Assembly: GCA_020091685.1 (NCBI GenBank)
Contig: CM034595.1
Coordinates: 5,633,971 to 5,697,970 of the forward strand
Direction: 5' to 3'
DNA: 64,000 bases
Source: Lutjanus erythropterus
Lineage: Eukaryota; Chordata; Actinopteri; Lutjaniformes; Lutjanidae
Below, piece by piece: positions 24,097 to 33,902 of this stretch (the first letter of the stretch is position 1; each line of letters begins with the position of its first letter). The notes under the pieces were generated by a model that was not told where the DNA came from, did not search any database, and saw only the letters and a program-made list of their open reading frames with translations. The translations under genes and the position numbers were made by a program.

Positions 24097-27000
24097 CTGG
24101 TGTACAAGATGACAGCAAGATAAACGCTTTTTAAACCCTTTAAGGGCTTAAAGGGATGGTTCACCCAAACATGATAATTCAGTCATCATCTACTCACTTT
24201 CATGTCAGTTGACAGTTGGTTTAGTTTTTCAGTCCACAAAACACTGCTGGAGTTTCACAGGAAGACAGTGTTGTAGAATGTCATGAACAACTGAAATGAA
24301 TGGTGATCAGTTTTCAAATGGAAAGAAACGCAACCGGAAAAAATCATTAAAAACCTCGACACTGCTCGTCTGGTGTAATCCAAGTCTCCAAAAGCCCCGA
24401 CATGCTGTTCGCACGCTGTTACTTCCTGTGAAACTCCAGTAGTGTTTCATGGACTAAAAAACTAAACCGACCTTCAGTTGACATAAGGGTGAGTAGATAA
24501 TGACTGAATTTTCATTATTGTGTGAACTATCCCTTTAACACCTGTACAGCCAGGTCATGATGACCGTTTTAAAATTTGCATGTGCAATAAGTTTGTTACA
24601 TATATAGTGGTCTTGATTTCCAATTTACCAACATGAAAATACAAATTATTAATTAATTAGACTCAAAAAATAAATAAAAGTAGGGGAGGCCAGGGACAGT
24701 TGTAACGTTTTTTGTTTCAGCAACTATAACTCTCTGAATTGTTGTGTTAAAGCTCTCAAATCTCAAAAGTACCCTGACTTATTACAAATAGCAATGTTTC
24801 CAAATTTTGTTGTTTTATTTTTTACTTTCTGTAGGCTGTGATTATTGTTTGAGATGTTCTCAGGGGAAATTTGTTTTTATTAAAATAACATATTTATAAT
24901 TGTATAAAATACATTTAACTGTTTCACACTGAGTGATTCTAGACGAATCTAAAATTTGAATCAGATCACTGATGGTTCTTATCCTACAGAAAAATACTGC
25001 TGTGAATATATACAGTCATTGCAGTTTACTACACCTGATGGCTTGCACATTGATAAACATATAAATACATTTTACAAAATGTACATTTTGGTATTATTTC
25101 ACTTTTTAAAAAGATAAACTAAGAGATTACATGCATTAAGTTCTTTGTCTGGTATTTATCTCTTATTTCTGTTATTTATCATGAGCGATAATAGAAGTCA
25201 AAGGTTAAAATGACCAGTTATAGCCACTCTAGTAATTATAAAATTCTGGCGCTTGCATAGCGATATGCTCTATCATCATATAAGAAAAGAAAAACTGCAA
25301 TTTAACAGATTGTGTTGCATCAACAAAGTTCCCAACAGGAATAGAAAAGCTGTCATTATGTGCAACTGTGGCTCTTCATATCGCCCATACCACTAATTCA
25401 TCACATCCTGTTTTACCTGTTACTTATTTTACAAATTACTGATATACTTCAAAAAAACAATAAAAAGAACCAAACTGTGGAATAAATTGAATATTACAGA
25501 GCAGCAGAGTTCCTGACTACAGTAAATAAAAACTGTACTGTCTTCTAATATCATGATCCAATGAGATTCAGTCTGGTAGTTAAAACTTACGTTGTGGTGA
25601 CTGCAGTCCCATCCACCCAATTCCAAGTCCCCTCTTCATGTCTGTCGTGTAGACCGATCCAGGCTTTGTCACCTGTGGCCAGCAATCTGTTTATCATTGC
25701 CTGTTAGTGTTGCACATGGAGAAGACAAGAATTATTTAAAAAATAAAATAAAATATAACTGAAACAGTCACACTCTTGTTTGGTTTCCACTGGTCATGTC
25801 TGCTTCAGACATCCAATTAATAACATGTTTTTCAAAGATAAATAAAGCAGAGAACTATCACTCAGTTTCCATCGGTTCCTCCATCCATCCATCTTAATTT
25901 TTTTCCCATTTGCAGTTTGCATTATGCACTAAACACTTAATGCAATAGTCCACCCATCAAGTTAAAAATACATATTTTTCCCATGATGTGTAGTGTAATT
26001 TATCCATCTAGATTTTTTTGGTGTGAGTTGCAGAGTTTTGAAGATGTCTGGTTTCTCTCCAATATAATGTGAGTAAATGGCACTCGGCTTGTGATGCTCA
26101 AAGCACCAAACTAGCATCTCTTTAAAAAAGTCATGACTCGGTTAATCAAGATAATCCACACACCTTATTGTGAGCACTTACGTGTAGGAACTACCTTCTT
26201 TCTGCAGTAGAACCTACTGGAACTACATGAAACTGCACACAACAAGGTCTGTGGATTATGTTGAGTAACCGGATCATGATTTTTGGGAGGGAATGTTTGT
26301 GATTGTGTAGATTTTACAGCGATGAGGCCATCTAAGTCATAACCAGTATGCTTGTGTCTCAGAATCAAAATCACAAAAATGTTATTACACAATTTTTTTT
26401 TCTTGGAATATTAAACATTTTCCACTCACTACTTTTGCAATTTGTGCAGTTTATGGCACATTTCGGAAACCTGTCGACATAATTTTTGCCTCTGCTTTTT
26501 CAACCCGTTTTCATCCCAACTCATCACATACCAACACTTTGTCATCGTCCCTCGGTGTCTCATGCAGGCAGACATGGTAGCGTTTAGCGGCTGTACGAGG
26601 CATTTCCAGGAAACCTCTTTTAACACATGGTTCACATGTGAAATGGCTGCAGTTTGGGTAGGTTTAATAATACTGTGTTTGGGGTTACGATAATTACATT
26701 ACGTCACATTCTTTCTTACCTGTTCATCCCTGCTGTCTATAACGACCAGATTTGCACCCTTGGTGATGCAGTATGCTTTGCTTGATGTCCAGGAATATCT
26801 AAAAGTTGAAACATAGTAGCAGCTGATGTCAAACTTCAACCAGCCAAATGGACAGGTCACGGCTGCAAAGTGAGAACATGGAGGGACAAAATGTCACAAA
26901 AAGGCTAAGAATACCAAAATATTGGCTAAAACTGTCCACTAAATGAATTAAACCTTTATGATAAATATCTTACTTCTTTTTAATTTGTTGACCTTCTCCT

Positions 27001-30000
27001 GTAGCAGCTCTTTTTCCCCCTGTAGAGTATTATAACTAATTTGCAAGTTTTCTTTTTCTCTCTGCAGTGAATTGTAGTTGATCTCAAGTAGACTTTTACT
27101 TCTACTCTGTGAATTGTAGTTTCTTTGTAACTGGTCCTTGTCCCTCCGTAGTGAAGAGTAATTCCCCTGTAGCTGATTAAACAAAGTCTGTAACTGATCC
27201 TTTTCTCGTTGCAAGCCGCTGTTTCTGGTCTGTAGCTGCTCTTTCCCCCTCTGTAGAGTATTGTAACTAGTTTGCAATATTTCTTTTTCTCTCTGCAATG
27301 AATTGAAGTTTATCTGCAGCTGATTTTTACTTCTACTCTGTGAATTGTAGTTTCTTTGTAACTGGTCCTTGTCCCTCCGTAGTGAAGAGTAATTCCCCTG
27401 TAGCTGATTAAACAAAGTCTGTAACTGATCCTTTTCTCGTTGCAAGCCGCTGTTTCTGGTCTGTAGCTGCTCTTTCCCCCTCTGTAGAGTATTGTAACTA
27501 GTTTGCAATATTTCTTTTTCTCTCTGCAATGAATTGAAGTTTATCTGCAGCTGATTTTTACTTCTACTCTGTGCATCGTAGCTTCTTTGTAACTGGTCCT
27601 TGTCCCTCTTCAGTGAAGAGTAATTCCCCTGTAGCTGATGAAACAAAGTCTGTAACCCATTATCCTCTCTTTGCAGGTGACCATAATTGGTCTGCAGTTG
27701 GTCCTTTTCCATCTGTAGAGAGTTATAACTAGTTTGCAATTGTTCTTTCTCTTTTGACAATGAACTGTAGCTGATCTGAAGTTGGATTTTACTGATATTC
27801 AATTGATTGTAACTCCTTTGCAACTGGCCCTTTGCTCCCTTCAGTGTAGAGTAATTCCCCTGTACCTCATCATTTTCTCTTTGCAGGTTACCACACTCGG
27901 CCTGTAGCTGGTCTTTACTAGCTGTCAGATTATTATGATGAGTCTTTAACCCCTCAAGATTCCTCCGCATGTCATTATAGCTTGTCTGTAACTGATCGCT
28001 CTCTTGTTTTAAGGTGTTGTAACTTGCTTGTAACCGGTCCTTCTCGTTTTTCAGATTGTTGAAACTGACATTGAACTGGTCTCTTTCAGCATTGTAACTT
28101 TGCTGCAGCTGGTCTCTTTCTGTAGTCAGGCTACTCAGTCTGGACTCTAACTCTTTTCTCTCATCACAGCTGCTCTGCAGTCGATCTCCTTCAGTGTTGT
28201 TACTGGCCAGCGTCGGGTCTGCTGACATGATACGGCTGATTATCTCATCTGTGAAATGCAAAAAAAAAAAAATCAAATATTTGCTTACTGTTGGGTTTTT
28301 TCTCATAATTGCATCTGATTTTTCAAATGGCAAAGAGCAGGTAGCAGCTGCCAAATACAAAACCCAATTCCAGAATAGCTGGGATGTCAAGAGAATGATT
28401 TGCAAATTATTTTCAGGTTGTTCTTCAACTGAATACAGTACAAAGACAAGACTTTTAATATCCAAAATTAATGAACACAATACATACATTGTAAATACAC
28501 ACAAATGCACAACAAAAGACTGGGAAAGTTGTTTGAAACGTTTGACAGGTATTGGCAATAGATGTCAGTATCATGATTGGGTATTAAAGAGACATCCTTG
28601 AGGGGGTTCAAGGCAAGGATGAGGCGAGGTTCACCTCTTTGTGAAAAAAAGAGTTTTACAGTTTTCTCAGCACTCAATTGCAGGGATTTTTTTTTGCAAG
28701 GAATTTCACCATCTACAATCCATAATATCATAAAAAGACTCACAGAGTTTGGAGAAACCTCTGCACGTAATGGACAAGGTGGCAAATCAACACTGAATTC
28801 CTATGACATTTGATCTCCCAGGGCGCACTGCATGAAAAACTGATATAACTGTATAAAGGATACAAATGCATGGGCTCAGGAACACTTCAGAAAACTGTTG
28901 TCAGTGAACACAGTTTGTTGCTGTATCTGCAATGCAGGTTAAGACTCTACCATGCAAAGAGAAAGACATATATCAACAACATCCAGAAACACTGCAGACT
29001 TCTCTGGACCTGAGCTCATCTGAGACGGACTGACGCAAAGTGGAAAAGTGTGCTGTGGTCTGACGAGTCCATATTTTATTGTATTTCTTTTTAATTTTTT
29101 TTTTTTTTACATTTTTTTGGAAATGGTGAATGTTGGGCCCTTCGGTCTAAAGAGGAGGACCATCCAGATTGTTACCAGCGCTGATGTACAAAGACAGCAT
29201 CTGTGATGGTATGGGGGTGTGTTAGTGCCCATGGCATCATGAGTAACTGGAGTTCTGGAGCAACATATGCTGCCATCCAGATGTCTTTTTCAGAGACGTC
29301 CCTGCTTATTTCAGGAAGACGATGCCAAGACAAATTGTGTACATGTTCCAGTGGTGTGTCTTTGTAGTAAAAGAGTTAAGGCACTAGACTGTCCTGCCTG
29401 CAGTCCAGACTTGTCTTCCATTGAAAATGTGTGGTGCATTATGACGCACAAAATATGACAACAGAGACCCCGGACTGTTGAGCACCTGGAGTCAAATGTC
29501 AAGCAAGAATGGGAAAGAATTTGTCCTCGGTTCACAAATGATTACTGATAGTTGTTAGAAGAAAAGGTGATGTATCACAGTAGTAAACATGCTCCTGTCA
29601 CAACTTTTTTGGAATATGTTGTAGACATCAAATTCAAAAAACAATTAAGTTTTGAAAAGGTTTTTTAAGTTTTGAGTATATGTCCAAAAAGGATTTGGAA
29701 ATCATTCCATTCTGTTTTTATGTCAACTATTTTGGAATCGGGATTTGCACATTATATTTTTCACTGATAATAAACAAATCACTTACAGTAGATAATCTGC
29801 CCAACATTACCGGCCAACAGAAGCACGCAGAGTAATCCGAGACACACAGTCGCACATCCAGAGGGCTGCTTTCTCCTCTGACAATCTGCTAAATCAAAAA
29901 GTAAGAAAACATTTTACAAAACATTTTGAACTTCTCAGACTAGCTTTAATCTTTAACAGATTCTCCCCTGAGACAGAAACACCACCCTAGTTCTTTAGAA

Positions 30001-30286
30001 ACCTAAATATAAAATCTTTAATGAACTATTTATACAGACAAGCTCAAATGATTTTTTTGTTTGAAGATTTAAGGCCAAAATTTTGATTGAACAACAGTTT
30101 AGTTTCCAAATTTATACATTGTATTATTATATAATAATTTATAGAACTGTATTAGATGAAGTTAACATTCTTAATATTCTGTTTTTCCATATGTTTTCAG
30201 GTTCATACTATACCTTTGGTAGGGTGGCTTTCCTCTTTGAGTTTCTTATTTGTATTTATACCATCATCAATTTCCATCCAATCCAT
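23964..30286 (-). CDS. type II membrane C-type lectin with long coiled-coil stalk
   Basis: Six exons (73, 102, 1275, 143, 110 and 133 bases) join in consistent phases to a 611-residue protein: cytoplasmic tail of about 35 residues without tyrosine, membrane helix at about 36-58, stalk 59-483 built of 7/14-residue heptad units with about eight N-glycosylation sequons, and a C-type lectin domain from Cys487. The domain has six cysteines (long form), AWIGLHDRHEEGTWNWVDG, a QPNS triplet where sugar-binding members have EPN or QPD, and WTD for WND. Fish proteins of this design are usually called CD209-like or CLEC4-like; orthology is unclear, so I give no symbol. It is presumably a cell-surface pattern-recognition or adhesion receptor forming coiled-coil oligomers. 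Intron 2 carries a Tc1/mariner relic. Confidence 0.93.
24152..24534. mobile_element. MITE family 1, copy 2 (TTAA-flanked)
   Basis: Starts AGGGATGGTTCACCCAAACA after TTAA (24148-24151) and ends TGTGAACTATCCCT before TTAA (24535-24538). It sits in lectin intron 5, 55 bp from exon 6. The 'cagtccacaaaacactgctg' block is shared with the other copies. Confidence 0.88.
24607..25251 (+). repeat. interspersed repeat, plus-oriented copy
   Basis: About 645 bp whose reverse complement recurs at 52540-53170. Shared strings include GTGGTCTTGATTTCCAATTT, GGGGAGGCCAGGGACAGTTG and the end TAAAATTCTGGC. Divergence is substantial, so both copies are old. No coding capacity and no recognised family. It is located in lectin intron 5. 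Confidence 0.8.
25591..25700 (-). CDS. lectin exon 5 (central CTLD)
   Basis: Encodes AMINRLLATGDKAWIGLHDR then HEEGTWNWVDGTAVTT. This contains the near-universal WIGL motif and the WxWxDG core of C-type lectin domains. The acceptor is AACAG|GCA and the donor AC|GTAAGT. Confidence 0.95.
25941..26295. repeat. MITE family 2, truncated copy E
   Basis: Starts with a decayed end (AATAGTCCACCCATCAAG) and keeps the family blocks 'tttatccatctagatttttt' and 'tctctccaatataatgtgag'. It ends near TGATTTTTGGGAGGGAATG. It lies in lectin intron 4. Confidence 0.65.
26720..26862 (-). CDS. lectin exon 4 (start of CTLD)
   Basis: Encodes VTCPFGWLKFDISCYYVSTF then RYSWTSSKAYCITKGANLVV and IDSRDEQ. It holds the first three CTLD cysteines and the typical 'W..S..YC...GA.LV.I' pattern. 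The acceptor is TTGCAG|CC and the donor CAG|GTAAGAA. Confidence 0.95.
26974..28248 (-). CDS. lectin exon 3 (coiled-coil stalk)
   Basis: One 1275-base exon encodes about 425 residues of heptad repeats in 14-residue units of the form KxxLQxxYNxLQxx, with Asn-X-Ser/Thr sites such as NYSS and NYST. Acceptor TTTCACAG| follows a long T-rich tract; donor is A|GTAAGA. The open frame continues past the acceptor to 28558, but that extension is intron. The exon contains the perfect tandem duplication at 27111-27572. Such stalks hold CTLD heads away from the membrane and drive trimerisation in related receptors. Confidence 0.93.
27111..27572 (-). repeat. perfect 231-bp tandem duplication inside the stalk exon
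   Basis: Bases 27111-27341 and 27342-27572 appear identical over all 231 positions. The unit is 77 codons, exactly 11 heptads, so frame and heptad register are kept. A third, diverged copy follows from 27573 (first bases GCATCGTAGC against GAATTGTAGT), showing the exon grew by repeated rounds of the same kind of duplication. Confidence 0.92.
28358..29752 (+). mobile_element. decayed Tc1/mariner transposon in lectin intron 2
   Basis: The terminal inverted repeats are visible: left CAAAACCCAATTCCAGAATA after a TA dinucleotide (28356-28357), and right, read on the minus strand, TGCAAATCCCGATTCCAAAA before TA (29753-29754). The interior runs plus-strand, opposite to the host gene. TA targets and the encoded motifs place it in the Tc1/mariner superfamily. 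Confidence 0.82.
28560..29570 (+). pseudogene. Tc1/mariner transposase remnant
   Basis: Fragments in shifting frames recall a Tc1-type transposase: LWSDESIF near 29053 (first catalytic Asp region) and CPACSPDLSSIENVW near 29390-29435 (the Pro-Asp-Leu...Glu-Asn region of the third catalytic residue). Between and before them are frameshifts, stops and a poly-T insertion near 29097. No intact reading frame remains, so it is dead. Confidence 0.75.
29787..29888 (-). CDS. lectin exon 2 (membrane anchor)
   Basis: Encodes ADCQRRKQPSG followed by the hydrophobic CATVCLGLLCVLLLAGNVGQ and IIY. The basic cluster before the helix and the absence of a cleavable N-terminal signal fit type II topology. The acceptor is TTTAG|CA and the donor T|GTAAGT. 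Confidence 0.92.
30214..30286 (-). CDS. lectin exon 1, coding part
   Basis: Encodes MDWMEIDDGINTNKKLKEES then HPTK. An in-frame TAA lies just upstream in the same transcript, so the ATG at 30286 is the first possible start. A pyrimidine-rich acceptor (TCTCCTCTAACCAG) ends at 30301, so this exon carries about 14 bases of 5' UTR. The donor is G|GTATAG. The tail lacks tyrosine, so it has no ITIM, ITAM-like or YxxL endocytic motif. Confidence 0.85.
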
Positions 30287-30750
30287 TCTAATGATGTTCT
30301 CTGGTTAGAGGAGACAGACACAAAGTTAGTCATTAGACTTCTACACTCTTTTCAAATATGTGTACTGTAAGTAAGCGCCAATTAATTCTTTAGTTTTAGT
30401 TTTATTTTACATGTATGAAGTCTGGTAAGATGTGAAATTTACTTTCAAATCTTATTTAATCGGTACAAACTTTTCTAGTAATGTAAAGACGGCTTTAAAT
30501 TATTTGCAAGCACTGAACCAAAATCTATAATCTCATTTGTGGTTTGCCTCTGGAACAAAATTAAACTCGCTTGAGGTAATCAAAGTATTTAAATTTTAAT
30601 GAGAACATTTAATGTTACTGGAATGATAATCTATACAAATATTTAAAATTAAATTGCAGTGAAGGTGAATTAGTTGAATCTGCAAAACATTTACGTACAG
30701 AACGATATTCAGTAATCTAAGTAGGGAGTAGTCTTTAAATTTGCACTTAC

Positions 30751-30827
30751 CTCAGATCAGAGAGGGTAAAAAGAAATCAGAATCAGCACAGCTGCGTTCA
30801 CATTAAGATGCTGCACTGATTTATAAC
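30751..30827 (-). promoter_or_regulatory. likely non-coding first exon and TATA-like box of the lectin
   Basis: On the minus strand, a TATA-like GTTATAAATC (30818-30827) is followed about 65 bases later by an excellent donor, GAG|GTAAGTG (exon side ending at 30751). The sequence between has no start codon in use and would splice to the acceptor at 30301. The inferred transcription start is around 30793-30797. Confidence 0.5.
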
Positions 30828-33160
30828 TAACACAAAGCAAAATGAATGTACAGTATGTTCACGCAGCTTTATTTATTGTGCAGGAAAGGAGAAGCTCCTT
30901 TTGCCCATGTCATCAAATGTTTGACTTAAATTTAACTCTGATTGGTGTGAAAAACACTTCCCAAATGTTCAGGCCAGATTTCAGGCAACTTTCGGACAAA
31001 ATTACTCGAAGGAACAAACGAAAGTTCATCAGCAAAGTGCAGTCATCACAGACAGGTTGGTCTCTGTCAGGCTGCAGACTTTCATTATCAGTGCTTTCTG
31101 TTCCCTTTTCAGATTTATACACTGTATGTACAGCACAGATGAACTGAACTATTGTAATACTTATTACTTTACAGTCCTCTTGTTCATCGGGTCCTTGCAT
31201 TCTGTTGGCTAATACAGTTTACATAAGTTCAAGTCTCTGAACGTTTAGTTTGCTCTTCATATCCGATTTTAATGTCTCATTTATTTGAGCAAATTGCAAA
31301 TGTTTTGGCACATGTGCAAAAGAGTATGAATACACTTGACTTGTCACAGGGAAAAACTGGAAGATAGATTCAGAAGCAGTCCTAAAGCAGTCGCTGTGAG
31401 TCATTTCAAGCATGTTTGCTTCAGAGTCCAATCTTTATGCTCCAGAGCAAATTGAAGCCTTTTTCTGATTATCCTCACTGATAAGTGGTTTTCTTAAGGT
31501 TCCACAGCTGTTTAGTCTCAATCCCTTGAGTTCACCTCACAATATGTGTGTGGAAACACTCTTACTTTCACTATTGAACACAGCTGTGAGTTCTACTGTT
31601 GATTTTTTTATGATTTTATTTCACCAAGCGTTTAAATGATCACCGATCATGATCATTCAAGATTTTTTTCTGACCACATTTCTTCCTTGAAGATGATGGT
31701 TCACCACTATCCTTCCAGGTTTTAATAATGTGTTGGACAGTTCTTAACCCAGTTTTAGTATTTTCATCAGTCTTGTTTTCTTTACTTGATGCGGGTCAAT
31801 AATTTGACTGTTCTCAAACAGAGTAACATCTTTTCCACAACCACAGTCAGTCAGAACTGAAAAAGCTTCTTGGATGAGAGGCAAAACGTCCACAAGAACT
31901 CTATCAAGTCCAGTTGCCTATGACAACCCTTGCTACGGATCATCCCTATTTGCTTTGTTAAATCCAGGTAGTGACTTTTTTTGGTCCAGGCAGTGAATAT
32001 TTCATAAATGTCCACAAAACGCTGCTGGGAACAGTGCTGCAGAACCTCCTAAACAGTTACGGTGAACGGTGACTGGATTTGAAATTGAAAAACTAAAAAA
32101 TGTTATTTACACCATGTTTTTAAGCCTAAATCTTCGCTGTAGATGGAGCCACAATCATGTGTGCGTGCACACTGTCTGAACTGTGTGCTGTGTGACGGTG
32201 TGGACACGCAAGCAAACGGCATGTAGTGTGGGGGCTTTAGGAGACTTGGATTACACCAGATGAGCAGCATGAAGGAATTTCTTCTTTTTTTTTCGGTTGT
32301 TTTTTTTTTTTCATTTGAAAACTGGTCACCATTCACTTCCATTGTTTGGGAGATTCTGCAACACTGTTTTCCTGTGAAACTCCAGCAGTGTTTTGTGGAC
32401 TAACAAAATAACCCCAACCTTCAGTTGACATGACGGTGAGTAGATAATGACTGAATTTTCATTTTTGCCTGAACTATCCCTTTCATTTTTTTTTCAAGCC
32501 TAAATTAGTGTGCCATTTGTTCTGTTTTATATACAGTATGTCCCATAGTTTTTGTATAGTTTTTGGTGGGGTTAGACTTTATCCAATTCAATGTTAAAGA
32601 CTACATATGCTGTTACAAAAATTTGGGGTAAATACTTTCAACTCTTTCCCTCTATCTCTTCAGGTGTCAGTCCCAAAAGGGAGAATCTGGGTCATGACCT
32701 CTTTCCTGATGTTTTTTTTTTGTTAGATGGTACACTGGTAACAAAAATAAAGGACATTGTTCATTGTTTCATTCTGAAAGTGAATGTTGTGGTCCACCAG
32801 CCCACATGTGTGCACTCAGCTCACTGAATGTGGTGGAAGCTACACCTATTTAGCTGCAATCCCTGTGAGCAAATTGTGTTTTTCGAGAAAAAAACCTATG
32901 TGATCCTTTCAGAGAGTAATCACTCTTTGTGTTCTTGGCTTCGGTCTTTTCCCTGCCACAGGCTGCCTGAAGCTACGAGTTGTTATCGCCATTTACCACT
33001 TTTTATCTGCTATGGCGTCATGCTGCAACCACATCACTGCACAGAATCTTAATGAAGGCTGAACTGAAAAGCTTCACACACCCTGACTGATCAGTAGGTG
33101 GCAGTGTAATGTCACACAAGCTCCAGGAATCCATATGATGAATACATCTGACTCCCTGCT
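30828..33160. other. intergenic DNA upstream of the lectin
   Basis: No gene recognised. At about 31855-31925 the string GCTTCTTGGATGAGAGGCAA and its neighbours match, from memory, a common fish retroelement-associated repeat, but I cannot name it. A MITE family 1 relic lies at 32005-32484. Confidence 0.45.
32005..32484. repeat. MITE family 1, copy 3 (left end lost)
   Basis: Contains the family blocks 'tccacaaaacgctgctggga', 'tttgggagattctgcaacac', 'gacggtgagtagataatgac' and a right end CCTGAACTATCCCTTTCA. The left AGGG terminus and the TTAA are not preserved. Confidence 0.75.
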
Positions 33161-33280
33161 CCTGCTATTTTACATTCTCTACAGGTTAAAGGTATAATAT
33201 GCAATATTTTCTTTAAAAAAAGGCACGATCCCTTTCAATCATCAGTTATGACTCATAACAGTCAGTTACACACTGACTCA

Positions 33281-33902
33281 GTGTGTAGTGGTGTGTGTAT
33301 CTGCCTGTATTTCCTTATTTTTCTCATTTTGCTGTTCTCAGGATGCTTCACCAGCCCTAAATGTCAGTATTTGATGTCCTGGTATCTTTGTGGTGCGTTT
33401 CTGACCAGCTCTCACAAATCCTGCAGATTCTGCCTTAAATGTAAATGATAAATGCATACGTGTTCACTGGAACATGCTCCATTTGAGCTCCGTCAGGTGA
33501 CAGGAGGTGATCCATCCTCATTACCACTTGACAAAAAGAAAGTAATCTGGAGGACACATGGACAAAAAAAGGAAGAAAGTAAAAGAGAGAAACAGAAGTG
33601 AGACAACTGCTTGCTTATATCATCATAAAAGTATGATGTCCACTACAGATGGTCCTATCACAGACTTCAGTTGAATAGTCAGTCAAACTAAAGTATAATG
33701 CAACAGTTTGACAGTGTATTCAGTTTTCCAAAGTAGCTACATGTCCAAATAAAAGTAGCCTATGTATAGAGTTCTTAAAAATGTTGTTATGAGTCTGAGA
33801 GACAGTGGTGATTAAAACAGAGTATTTAAATGTGCAAACACTGGCCAGTGACCATAAACTGGCGTGCCAGCTCCGACTGTGGAAATCTCACTGGTTATAT
33901 AA
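33281..33902 (+). repeat. direct duplication, copy 1
   Basis: About 622 bp that recurs almost unchanged at 35518-36142 (roughly 99% identical by eye: a handful of substitutions plus length changes in a TG run and an A run). Weaker homology extends left to about 33161 (CCTGCTATTTTACATTCTCT). A 54-codon frame is open in both copies but has no recognisable domain. Confidence 0.93.

Noticed and set aside
26948-28558. 536-codon minus-strand frame taken as a complete protein
   Set aside because: The first part (28249-28558) lies upstream of a clear splice acceptor and the last codons lie beyond the donor at 26973. Only 26974-28248 is exon; the true start is at 30286.
33248-33448. Short membrane-like frame repeated at 35486-35683
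   Set aside because: Present in both copies simply because the DNA is duplicated; no start context, splice sites or known family.
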